NCBI GenBank assembly: GCA_026193155.1
Contig: JAPHSI010000259.1
Span: 1 to 10,108 of the forward strand
Source of the DNA: Sulfurimonadaceae bacterium
GTDB taxonomy: Bacteria; Campylobacterota; Campylobacteria; Campylobacterales; Sulfurimonadaceae
DNA length: 10,108 nucleotides
Direction of reading: 5' to 3'
Below the pieces are notes generated by a model, which saw nothing but the letters and a program-made list of their open reading frames with translations, was not told where the DNA came from and did no database searches. Shown here one piece after another: positions 1 to 6,750 of this stretch. The position numbers were made by a program, and so were the translations under genes. Positions within the stretch are counted from its first letter, which is position 1; every line of letters starts with the position of its first letter.

Positions 1-977
1 ATCAAGAAGATACAAAATCACTTTTAAAATTAAAAAAAGAACAACAACATCTTCAAAAACTACAAGAAGAAATAGAACATGATCTTGTTTTTACAATAGC
101 AAAAAGTGTTTCATTAAGTGTGATACTTGATGAAAATGAAGCTAGTGATGAAATGGCACTTGTAGAGATAGAAGTATTAAAAGCTATGCTTAAAAAAACT
201 AAAGAAAAAGCAGAAAAACTTAATAAACAATTTTTTGAAAATGCAAAAGTTATAGCTGTCAAAAAAGAACATGCAGACAGACTTGAAAACGAAATAGGTA
301 AAATCGATAGAAAGCAAAAACATCTTTTAGAAACGCAGAATAAAAATAAAAAATCTTTAATAGCATTGCAAAACTCGGAAAAAGACTATAAAAAAGAGTT
401 GAAATCGTTACTTAAAAAGCAAGATACTCTTAAACAAACACTCTCAGAACTTAAAATTGTTAAACTTGACGCCATTAAAAAAGCAAAAGAAGACGAGAGA
501 AGACGTAGGGCTTTTGCTGCTAAAAAAGATGAAAAAAATCTTCCAAAAGTAAAAAAACCAGGTAGCTCTTATCAAAAAGTTAAAACTAAAAAATATAGGG
601 GTCCGAAAACTATTACCCCTATATACCCTTATAAAATAACAAAAAAATACGGTACATACACAGACCCGATTTACGGTATTAAAATATTTAATGAATCTAT
701 CTCTATGGAACCAAAGAGTAAAAATACTAAAGTTAAGACAGTATTTAACGGTAAGGTCATATATGCAGATAAAACGGCGGTTTTAGATAATATAGTTATT
801 GTTGAACATAGTAATGGATTACATACCATATATGCTAATTTATCTCAGATATCACCTAATATAAAAAAGGGTAAAAAGATTAAAAAAGGTTACACTATTG
901 GGCGTGTAAACGATGAACTTATTTTTGAAGTTACTCAAAAATCGTATCATATTAATCCAGTCAGATTATTCAAGTAA
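1..977 (+). CDS. EnvC-like murein hydrolase activator (coiled coil plus degenerate LytM/M23 domain), 5' end missing
   Basis: The frame is open from base 3 with no stop before it, so the gene starts left of the window; the GTG at 120 is internal. About 324 residues are visible. The first ~180 (to about base 540) are Lys/Glu/Gln/Leu-rich and read as a long coiled coil. The last ~120 (about 610-974) match a LytM/peptidase M23 fold: 'KKYGTYTDPIYG', 'VFNGKVIYAD', 'IVIVEHSNGLHTIYANLS', 'KKGKKIKKGYTIG'. All zinc and catalytic positions are changed. HxGID reads NESIS (690-704), YAHLS reads YANLS (Asn at 837-839), and the HxH before FE reads ELI (915-923). This coiled-coil plus dead-LytM plan is that of E. 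coli EnvC, which activates cell-wall amidases at the septum under FtsEX control. By inference this protein acts in the periplasm on an AmiA-type amidase, and ftsE/ftsX may lie upstream. The signal peptide is outside the window. Confidence 0.85.
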   Translation, partial: QEDTKSLLKLKKEQQHLQKLQEEIEHDLVFTIAKSVSLSVILDENEASDEMALVEIEVLKAMLKKTKEKAEKLNKQFFENAKVIAVKKEHADRLENEIGKIDRKQKHLLETQNKNKKSLIALQNSEKDYKKELKSLLKKQDTLKQTLSELKIVKLDAIKKAKEDERRRRAFAAKKDEKNLPKVKKPGSSYQKVKTKKYRGPKTITPIYPYKITKKYGTYTDPIYGIKIFNESISMEPKSKNTKVKTVFNGKVIYADKTAVLDNIVIVEHSNGLHTIYANLSQISPNIKKGKKIKKGYTIGRVNDELIFEVTQKSYHINPVRLFK

Positions 978-1004
978 TAGATAAAACAAAGCTTAATATT
1001 CTTT

Positions 1005-1013
1005 TGCTATAAT
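1005..1013 (+). promoter_or_regulatory. Extended -10 promoter for thrC
   Basis: TGCTATAAT is an extended -10 (TGn plus a perfect TATAAT at 1008-1013) placed 60 bases before the thrC start and after the stop of the preceding gene. No clear -35 box is seen, which is usual for sigma-70 promoters of Campylobacterota. Transcription would begin near 1020, giving a leader of about 50 bases. The -10 box is also the left arm of an inverted repeat (1008-1028). Confidence 0.6.
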
Positions 1014-1028
1014 TTCATAAAAATTATA
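1008..1028. repeat. Perfect 8-base inverted repeat over the thrC -10 box
   Basis: TATAATTT (1008-1015) and AAATTATA (1021-1028) are exact reverse complements separated by CATAA. The dyad covers the -10 hexamer and the expected transcription start. It could be a repressor site, or a chance product of very AT-rich sequence. Confidence 0.4.
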
Positions 1029-1035
1029 AGAAGTA

Positions 1036-1059
1036 CATAAGGTTGTTTTATTCCTTATG
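1036..1059 (+). promoter_or_regulatory. Hairpin in the thrC 5' leader
   Basis: CATAAGG (1036-1042) and CCTTATG (1053-1059) form a 7-base-pair stem with a 10-base loop, ending just before the purine-rich ribosome binding site. No T-run follows, so it is not an intrinsic terminator. It may affect translation or stability of the thrC message. The repeat is seen directly; a role is inference. Confidence 0.4.
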
Positions 1060-1060
1060 C

Positions 1061-1068
1061 AAAGAGAG
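1061..1068 (+). promoter_or_regulatory. Ribosome binding site that sets the thrC start
   Basis: AAAGAGAG lies 4 bases before the ATG at 1073. The alternative in-frame TTG at 1043 has no such site, sits inside the leader hairpin loop, and would add ten residues upstream of the MNFIQTRG N-terminus typical of threonine synthase. Confidence 0.6.
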
Positions 1069-1072
1069 ATTT

Positions 1073-2542
1073 ATGAACTTTATTCAAACTCGTGGAGTTG
1101 ATCCTAAATATCCTGCAACAGTAACTTTTTCAGAAGCTATTCTCAGTCCAATTGCATCTTATGGTGGTCTTTATGTACCTGAGAATTTACCTGAGCTTGG
1201 CTTAGAGTTTTTAAATAAACATTTAGGCTCATCATATAAAGATTTAGCGTTTGATTTATTAAAAAAATTTGAAATAGATATAGATTCAAATGTTATACTT
1301 GAAGCATTAGACTTATATGATAATTTTGACGATAAAAATAATCCCGTACCAATAGTAAAAGTAAAAGATAATCTATATGTTAGTGAACTTTATCATGGTC
1401 CAACACGTGCATTTAAAGATATGGCACTTCAACCTTTTGGAAGAATATTATCCTCTGTTGCTCAAAAAAAAGATGAAAATTATCTAATACTTGCTGCTAC
1501 AAGTGGAGATACAGGTCCTGCAGCACTAGAGACTTTTAAAAATCAAAAAAATATACAGATGGTATGTATATATCCTGCAAACGGAACTAGTGACGTTCAA
1601 CGTCTTCAAATGGTTACAGAAGATGCAAAAAACTTAAAAGTTATAGGTATTAACGGAAACTTCGATGATGCACAAGCTGCATTAAAATCTCTTTTAGCAT
1701 CTGAGAGTTTTAACGATACTTTAAAAGATAAAAATATATCATTATCGGCAGCAAACTCTGTAAATTTCGGTCGTATAATTTTTCAAATTATTTATCATTT
1801 TCATAGTTATTTGGAACTAGTTCGCAATAATGCTATCGAGATGGGTGAAAAAATTTATATAAATGTCCCAAGTGGAAACTTTGGAAATATTTTGGGTGCT
1901 TTTTATGCAAAAGAGATGGGGCTTCCGGTTGAAAAACTAGTCGTATCTTCAAATAAAAATAATATACTTACCCGTCTTATTAATACAGGTATTTATGATA
2001 TTAAAGATGATGAACTTATACTGACAACTTCTCCTGCTATGGATATTTTAAAATCATCAAATGTTGAGAGAGTTTTATTTAGTCTTTACGGTGCAGATAG
2101 GACTAAAGAGTTGATGAGTGATTTGGACAATAACTCTAAGTATGAACTTACAAAAGACGAGTTGGAAAAACTTCAAGAGATTTTTATAGCGGATTTCTGT
2201 GATGATGAAGAAGGCAAACATTATATCAAGTCTATGTTTGACGAAGGATATTTGATGGATCCGCATACTGCTACGTGTCTTAAAGCATATGAGACTATAT
2301 GTGATCCAAAAATTAAATCTATTATCTACTCAACAGCCGAGTGGACTAAGTTCTCACCTGTAATTGCAAATGCTCTTACAGGTGAAATAGATACTCGCGA
2401 CTTAGATGCATTAGCTTCAATATCAAGAGAAGCAAAAGTTGAGATTCCACAAATGATAAAAGAGCTATTTACAAAAGAAGTAACTCAAAAAACAGTTATA
2501 GAAAAAACAGATATAGAAAAAAGTATACTAAACTTTTTATAA
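1073..2542 (+). CDS. thrC: Threonine synthase
   Basis: PLP-dependent enzyme that converts O-phospho-L-homoserine and water to L-threonine and phosphate, the last step of threonine synthesis, in the cytoplasm. The 489-residue protein starts MNFIQTRGVD, with the family N-terminus 'ILSPIASYGGLYVPE' (residues 23-37). 'HGPTRAFKDMALQPFG' (108-123) holds the PLP-binding Lys115. 'ATSGDTGPAA' (142-151) and 'PSGNFGN' (266-272) are the substrate- and phosphate-binding loops. 'NSVNFGRI' (228-235) and 'DPHTATCLKAY' (396-406) are also typical. The length fits the long threonine synthase class of many Gram-negative bacteria. The ATG at 1073 is chosen over a TTG at 1043 for its ribosome binding site and expected N-terminus. 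The gene has its own promoter, so it is probably not dependent on the upstream cell-wall gene. It converges on a signalling gene with a 5-base gap. Confidence 0.96.
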   Translation: MNFIQTRGVDPKYPATVTFSEAILSPIASYGGLYVPENLPELGLEFLNKHLGSSYKDLAFDLLKKFEIDIDSNVILEALDLYDNFDDKNNPVPIVKVKDNLYVSELYHGPTRAFKDMALQPFGRILSSVAQKKDENYLILAATSGDTGPAALETFKNQKNIQMVCIYPANGTSDVQRLQMVTEDAKNLKVIGINGNFDDAQAALKSLLASESFNDTLKDKNISLSAANSVNFGRIIFQIIYHFHSYLELVRNNAIEMGEKIYINVPSGNFGNILGAFYAKEMGLPVEKLVVSSNKNNILTRLINTGIYDIKDDELILTTSPAMDILKSSNVERVLFSLYGADRTKELMSDLDNNSKYELTKDELEKLQEIFIADFCDDEEGKHYIKSMFDEGYLMDPHTATCLKAYETICDPKIKSIIYSTAEWTKFSPVIANALTGEIDTRDLDALASISREAKVEIPQMIKELFTKEVTQKTVIEKTDIEKSILNFL

Positions 2543-2564
2543 TTAAATCAATTGTTTAAAAGTT
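2531..2564. repeat. AT-rich inverted repeat across the convergent thrC / EAL-gene stops
   Basis: AACTTTT (2531-2537) and AAAAGTT (2558-2564) are reverse complements. A smaller inner pair (AATT at 2541-2544 and 2550-2553) allows an imperfect longer stem. The repeat spans both stop codons of the convergent pair. It is too weak and AT-rich to call a terminator with confidence, but no better candidate exists in this 5-base gap. Confidence 0.3.
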
Positions 2565-4902
2565 CAGGTTCTGCTTTCCCATAGTAGAAACCTTGAGCAT
2601 AATCAACCCCTAAAGATTCTACTTTATCATTTATCTCTTTTGAGCTTACGAACTCAGCTATAGTTTTCATATTTGATCTTTGTGCAAAATTAACTATTGA
2701 TTTTACAACTTCTGCTGTTCTCTCATCCTCTAAAATATGTTTAATGATAGAACCGTCAATTTTTATATAGTCTGCTTGGAGTGATATTAGGTAATCATAG
2801 TTTGAGTAGCCGCTTCCAAAGTCATCTATAGCTATTTTGGCACCTTTTTCTTTAAATTTAGTTATAGTTTTAGATATAAAATCACTGTCTTCTATCTCTT
2901 CAGATTCTACAATTTCTAAAACCAATTTATTAAATACATTATTCATAATTGAATAATCATATATAAAGTTCATTAAATCCTCATTCATTAAATCTTCAAT
3001 ACTTAAATTTATAGAGAACTCAGCTTCACAAAGTGTAAACTTATCTATTGATTTTTCAACCATCTTGTATGTTAGCTCAGGATATAGTTTTGTTTTTTTA
3101 GCTACATCTAAATACTCCCCGGGAAATACAACTTTATCATCTTCTAAAAGTCTCATAAGACATTCATATTTTTCAATTTTTTTAGTATGATAGTTATATA
3201 TAGGTTGAAAATAAGGCTTTATTTTGTCATCTGAGAGTGCTTTATAAAGTTTTTTAACCCACAATATATTTTGTTTATATTCTTCTATATTGTTCATTGA
3301 GTCATCATATGCTTTAACCCGTATCTTTTTTTGTTTTGCCTCATTTAGTGCAATATCCGCATATGTAAATATATTTTCGTTATCACTTGCTATTCCACAA
3401 GTGTAAGTTAGTATTATATTTATATCATTTACACGATAAGGTTTTTTACCAATTGTATCTATAAAATTAGTAATATCATCGATTACGCTTTGTTCATTGT
3501 TTTTGTTTGTATAGATTGCAAAAACATCAGCTTGGACTCTATATATAGTATACACATCATCATTTAAAAAGTTAAAGATTCTATCTCCCAACTCTTTAAT
3601 TATCATATCACCTATTTCATGACCTTGAGTATCATTTATCTCTTTAAATCTATCTATATTTATTAAACACAAGACGCCATTTTTATGTTTAGAGATTAAC
3701 TTAATTAAGCTTACTCTATTTCCAAGACCCGTAAGAGAATCTGTACTAGAAATACTTTTTAATTTTATTCTATTTTCAATAAGTTCGCTTACTTCTGTAG
3801 CAGCTGATATATACTCTATAATATTTCCATCAGAGTCTTTAATAGGTAAAATTGTTGTACTATTAAAATAACTATTACCAGTCTTACTTTTATTTTTAAT
3901 AACACCTTTCCAAGCTTTTCCGCTTTGAATTTTTTTCCAAAGTAATCTAAATTGGCTTTTTGGAGATTCAGGATGTCTGACAATATTATGATTTTTACCT
4001 ATAACTTCATCTTTTGAATATCCGCTGACCTTAGAAAAACTATTATTTATATATGTTATAAATCCGTTTGTATCAGTTTTAGACACAACGGCACTTTTAT
4101 CGAGAATCAATTTATATTGTTTTAACATATTCATTTGCTCTTTGCGAGATAATTCCATTTTGGCTATTTTTTTTGATACAAAAAAAGCAGATAAAATACT
4201 TAAAATAATTAAAATACCTATCAATATAAGGTTCTCTTTTAAATTTTCATATAAAGAATCTTTAATAAGTTTTTTTTCACTCTTAAGCATCTCTCTGAGT
4301 TCTGTTAAATAAAAGCCTGACCCTATAACCATGTTCCAGTCTTCTATTAAATGAACATAAGATGTCTTTTCATCTTCAACATTTATATTTTCAGGTCTGT
4401 TCCAAATATAACTAATATAACCATGACCGGTTTCTTTTAGCAATTTATTGATATTTTGAAAAAGATATTGACCATCAATCGTCATAAAATCATTCATATT
4501 GCGACCGATAAGTTCCTTGTTTGGATGTAATAACATAGTGGAATTTAAATCTAGAACCCAAAAATACCCATAATTTCCATCTCCGAAACGATCTTTATCC
4601 AACTCGCTAAAAAGAATTTTTTGAATCTTTTCTTTTAACCTATTATCAGATATTTTTTCATTTTGTGAAAGTATTTTCTTTAAATTGTATATTCTGTTAA
4701 CAACCCTTAGAACTTCATTTTTAACAAGTTTTTTATTTTTTTCAATATATTGTTTTTCTTGTTGTTTAACTTTGTCTTTATAATAATTGTCAGTATTTTT
4801 TATGGAGAAAAAACCTATAACTATACTAAATGCTAAAGCTGTAATGACAATGTTTAAGAAGCTTATTTTTGATAGTGGTAGTTGTGGTAATTGAAAGTTC
4901 AT
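2548..4902 (-). CDS. Membrane c-di-GMP signalling protein: Cache, Aer-like PAS, degenerate GGDEF, EAL phosphodiesterase
   Basis: 784 residues. A transmembrane helix (about 13-33) precedes a periplasmic single-Cache domain (about 40-205; 'GYFWVLDLN', 'LLHPNKELIGRN', 'WNMVIGSGFY'). A second helix (about 224-243) leads to a PAS domain (about 262-375) carrying 'GYSKDEVIGKNHNIVRHPES' and 'GKAWKG', close to the FAD-binding PAS of the aerotaxis receptor Aer. The GGDEF domain (about 383-535) has QADVF at 457-461 instead of GGDEF and no RxxD inhibitory site, so cyclase activity is unlikely, although Asp417 remains. The EAL domain (about 550-780) keeps the expected residues: Glu580 (ECL), Asn632, Glu663, Glu666, Asp693-Asp694, Lys714, Glu750 and Gln770. 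Ser753 replaces the second Glu of the usual AEGVE motif. Most likely it hydrolyses c-di-GMP in response to a periplasmic ligand and/or redox state. The ATG has a strong ribosome binding site. Confidence 0.92.
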   Translation of the reverse strand: MNFQLPQLPLSKISFLNIVITALAFSIVIGFFSIKNTDNYYKDKVKQQEKQYIEKNKKLVKNEVLRVVNRIYNLKKILSQNEKISDNRLKEKIQKILFSELDKDRFGDGNYGYFWVLDLNSTMLLHPNKELIGRNMNDFMTIDGQYLFQNINKLLKETGHGYISYIWNRPENINVEDEKTSYVHLIEDWNMVIGSGFYLTELREMLKSEKKLIKDSLYENLKENLILIGILIILSILSAFFVSKKIAKMELSRKEQMNMLKQYKLILDKSAVVSKTDTNGFITYINNSFSKVSGYSKDEVIGKNHNIVRHPESPKSQFRLLWKKIQSGKAWKGVIKNKSKTGNSYFNSTTILPIKDSDGNIIEYISAATEVSELIENRIKLKSISSTDSLTGLGNRVSLIKLISKHKNGVLCLINIDRFKEINDTQGHEIGDMIIKELGDRIFNFLNDDVYTIYRVQADVFAIYTNKNNEQSVIDDITNFIDTIGKKPYRVNDINIILTYTCGIASDNENIFTYADIALNEAKQKKIRVKAYDDSMNNIEEYKQNILWVKKLYKALSDDKIKPYFQPIYNYHTKKIEKYECLMRLLEDDKVVFPGEYLDVAKKTKLYPELTYKMVEKSIDKFTLCEAEFSINLSIEDLMNEDLMNFIYDYSIMNNVFNKLVLEIVESEEIEDSDFISKTITKFKEKGAKIAIDDFGSGYSNYDYLISLQADYIKIDGSIIKHILEDERTAEVVKSIVNFAQRSNMKTIAEFVSSKEINDKVESLGVDYAQGFYYGKAEPELLNN

Positions 4903-4905
4903 AAA

Positions 4906-4913
4906 CTCCCCTT
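4906..4913 (-). promoter_or_regulatory. Strong ribosome binding site of the EAL-domain gene
   Basis: On the minus strand AAGGGGAG stands 3 bases before the ATG at 4902, with the GGGG core about 5 bases away. It confirms the start of the 784-residue protein and is the best Shine-Dalgarno match in the window. Confidence 0.65.
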
Positions 4914-4957
4914 TTAAAGCTCTTTTAAGTAATTGTATAACTTTAACTATTAAAAAC

Positions 4958-4963
4958 AGTATA
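4958..4963 (-). promoter_or_regulatory. Possible -10 box for the EAL-domain gene
   Basis: Minus-strand TATACT, preceded by a T- and A-rich stretch (about 4964-4984), fits a Campylobacterota sigma-70 -10 box. It would start transcription near 4951 and leave a leader of about 50 bases. An alternative, TATACA at 4934-4939, is equally close to consensus. The upstream EamA gene reads in the same direction, so read-through is also possible. Confidence 0.3.
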
Positions 4964-4984
4964 AATTTTTTTAATAAAATTAAA

Positions 4985-5839
4985 TTATTTTATTTTAGTA
5001 ACTAACACTCCGCCAAAAACAATCAATCCAATCCCACATAATGTTAAAAAGTCTGGAAAAGCATCTCCTAGTAAATATCCGAATCCTATTGCAAAAGGGA
5101 TGTTTGTATAGCTCACTACACCTATAATACTTGCTTTTGAAGTGGAATATGCCTTTGTTAGCAACCATTGAGACAAAGTAGATATAAATGCCATAAAACC
5201 GATGAGTAACCATACATTTAAATTGTTAGGAAGAATAAACTCTGGAAATAAAAACTTTAAAGAGGCAGGTGCATTTATATAGGGGGATATACTAAATAAT
5301 AAAGCTGGAAAAATACTGCCTATAACTACGAAAGAGAGTACTATAACCCTTGAATCATACATATCTTTTATTCTTTTGATGGTAGCATATGCTGCTGCTG
5401 CAAAAAAACCGCCAAGAACACCAAGTAAGTGTTCATAAGATATGCTCATACCAAAAGGTTTGGTGATAAAAATAATTCCACAAAAACCTATTAAAAGTGC
5501 AAAAATAGAGCGTTTAGATAGATGTTCATGCAAAAGGTAGTAAGCCAATAAGGATACAAATAAAGGGGAGGTTTTATTGAGTGTAATAGCCTCGCCAAGG
5601 GGAATAGTTGTTATAGTATAAAAAAATAAAATCATTGCTACAAAACCTAAAAAGCCACGCAAAAATAACATATGTATTTTTCCGCCGCCAAGTTTGGGAG
5701 GTTTTATGCGAAGAGTCCATAGAATAAGTACAACACCAATCATATTTCTAAAAAACACAATCTCTAATGCACTTAAATCATCTGAAAGTATTTTGGTTAT
5801 AGCTCCATTTAGTGCAGAAATAAGTGCACTAAGTAGCAT
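4985..5839 (-). CDS. EamA-family (drug/metabolite transporter superfamily) permease
   Basis: An inner-membrane protein of 284 residues with ten predicted helices arranged as two five-helix EamA repeats (about 1-127 and 137-281). The repeat signature is seen twice. In the first half, 'NKTSPLFVSLLAYYLLHE' is followed by 'GFCGIIFI'. In the second, 'SYTNIPFAIGFGYLLGD' is followed by 'GIGLIVFGGVLV'; the conserved Glu of the first half (Glu105) is Asp259 in the second. Members export or import small metabolites and the substrate cannot be read from sequence. It lies 47 bases downstream of proC on the same strand and may be co-transcribed, which hints at, but does not prove, a link to amino acids. 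The ATG at 5839 has a GAGG about 10 bases upstream. However, the frame stays open for 19 more codons with plausible cytosolic sequence and no standard start codon, so the N-terminus is uncertain. Confidence 0.88.
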   Translation of the reverse strand: MLLSALISALNGAITKILSDDLSALEIVFFRNMIGVVLILWTLRIKPPKLGGGKIHMLFLRGFLGFVAMILFFYTITTIPLGEAITLNKTSPLFVSLLAYYLLHEHLSKRSIFALLIGFCGIIFITKPFGMSISYEHLLGVLGGFFAAAAYATIKRIKDMYDSRVIVLSFVVIGSIFPALLFSISPYINAPASLKFLFPEFILPNNLNVWLLIGFMAFISTLSQWLLTKAYSTSKASIIGVVSYTNIPFAIGFGYLLGDAFPDFLTLCGIGLIVFGGVLVTKIK

Positions 5840-5886
5840 AAAAAGGATGCCTCGGTCTATATTATTTAAAAATGACTTTTTTAAAA

Positions 5887-6651
5887 TTATGATAACTCAA
5901 TAGCTTTTTTATATGCTTTATCTATTGCATCTATACAAGCACTTCTTACATTGCCGTCTTCTAGCGCACCGTAGCCTGCAGCTGTCGTTCCACCCGGGCT
6001 CATAACACCGTCTTTTAAAAGAGCAGGGTGTATATCTTGTATTAGTTTTCCAAAACCACCAAATAAGCCGCGCATAATAGCCATCGCATCATCACGTTTT
6101 AAGCCTTGTTTTACGGCTCCATCAGCCAAAGCTTCGGCTATAAGTGCCAAGTAAGCAGGTCCGCTTCCGGCAAGACCGGTTGCGATATTTAATTCTTTTT
6201 CACTTGCTAACCATCTTGTTGGTCCTATAGCACCTAAAAGTTCTTCGGCTTCCTCTTTATAAAGCTCATCACCTGTTAAAGTAGTCATAGACTCACCAAC
6301 ACTAGCAGCTAAATTTGGCATACATCTAACAACACCTTCTGGTTTTAGATTATCACGAAGTTTTTTTACAGTGGTCCCTGCTAAAACTGAAAAAACAACT
6401 CTAGCCGTGCCTTTTATTCTTTCGGCTACACTCTCAACATTTGCAGGTTTTACACAAAATATTATAGTTTTATTGGACATATCAAAACCATCCATAGTAT
6501 GTTTGTCAATCTTAATTCCAAGAGCCTCTTCAAATTTGTTAAGTTTATCAGCGTTTCTTCCTACTACTTCTATTTTATACTGATTTTTTAAGCCCTGAGC
6601 AATACTAAGAGCCATATTCCCATTACCTATAAATGTTACAAGTCTATCCAT
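5887..6651 (-). CDS. proC: Pyrroline-5-carboxylate reductase
   Basis: Catalyses the last step of proline synthesis, the NAD(P)H reduction of 1-pyrroline-5-carboxylate to L-proline, in the cytoplasm. The 254-residue protein begins MDRLVTFIGNGNMALSIAQG, a Rossmann dinucleotide-binding fold (residues 6-20). It continues with 'IFCVKPANV' (64-72), 'RCMPNLAASVGE' (109-120), 'GLAGSGPAYLALIAEALADG' (159-178) and the family signature 'MSPGGTTAAGYGALE' (217-231), which forms much of the active site in the helical C-terminal domain. A slightly longer frame begins at a TTG at 6684, but the ATG at 6651 has a good ribosome binding site and gives the usual N-terminus and length. It is divergent from proB across a 99-base region, so the whole glutamate-to-proline pathway sits here. 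Confidence 0.96.
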   Translation of the reverse strand: MDRLVTFIGNGNMALSIAQGLKNQYKIEVVGRNADKLNKFEEALGIKIDKHTMDGFDMSNKTIIFCVKPANVESVAERIKGTARVVFSVLAGTTVKKLRDNLKPEGVVRCMPNLAASVGESMTTLTGDELYKEEAEELLGAIGPTRWLASEKELNIATGLAGSGPAYLALIAEALADGAVKQGLKRDDAMAIMRGLFGGFGKLIQDIHPALLKDGVMSPGGTTAAGYGALEDGNVRSACIDAIDKAYKKAIELS

Positions 6652-6656
6652 AATAA

Positions 6657-6663
6657 TCCTTTT
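6657..6663 (-). promoter_or_regulatory. Ribosome binding site that sets the proC start
   Basis: Minus-strand AAAAGGA is 5 bases before the ATG at 6651. The longer frame beginning with TTG at 6684 lacks such a site and would add eleven residues ahead of the Rossmann strand. Confidence 0.65.
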
Positions 6664-6692
6664 GCTTAAATGATTTTTAACCAATATCTAGG

Positions 6693-6698
6693 TACAAT
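6693..6698 (+). promoter_or_regulatory. Probable -10 box of the proBA promoter
   Basis: TACAAT, one base off TATAAT, lies 52 bases before the proB ATG, in a T/A-rich context with no clear -35. The predicted start near 6705 gives a leader of about 45 bases. AGGA at 6737-6740, 10 bases before the ATG, is the likely ribosome binding site. Confidence 0.4.
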
Positions 6699-6705
6699 CT
6701 TTAAG

Positions 6706-6723
6706 CTTTTATATAAGTAAAAG
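6706..6723. repeat. Short inverted repeat in the proC-proB divergent region
   Basis: CTTTTA (6706-6711) and TAAAAG (6718-6723) are reverse complements with a 6-base spacer. They lie at or just after the expected proBA transcription start, and close to the candidate proC promoter on the other strand. This could be an operator serving both transcripts, but arms this short and AT-rich also arise by chance. Confidence 0.3.
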
Positions 6724-6727
6724 TATA
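6722..6727 (-). promoter_or_regulatory. Possible -10 box of the proC promoter
   Basis: Minus-strand TATACT lies about 70 bases upstream of the proC ATG and would start transcription near 6715. If this and the proBA -10 at 6693-6698 are both right, the two transcripts overlap by about ten bases and the promoters face each other. Other AT-rich hexamers in the region cannot be ruled out. Confidence 0.25.
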
Positions 6728-6750
6728 ACCTAATTCAGGAATATTTTAAA

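Noticed and set aside
120..122. GTG as the true start of the EnvC-like gene
   Set aside because: The same frame continues upstream to base 3 with coiled-coil sequence of the same character, and there is no ribosome binding site before the GTG.
1043..1072. Longer thrC start at TTG
   Set aside because: The ten extra residues fall in the promoter leader hairpin region; the ATG at 1073 has a ribosome binding site and the expected N-terminus.
4995..5213. Minus-strand 72-codon frame overlapping the EamA gene
   Set aside because: It is the EamA coding sequence read in a shifted frame; the EamA frame shows clear helices and repeat signatures through the same bases, so a frameshift is not indicated.
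6652..6684. Longer proC start at TTG
   Set aside because: No ribosome binding site, and the added residues precede the Rossmann strand that normally opens the protein; AAAAGGA supports the ATG at 6651.
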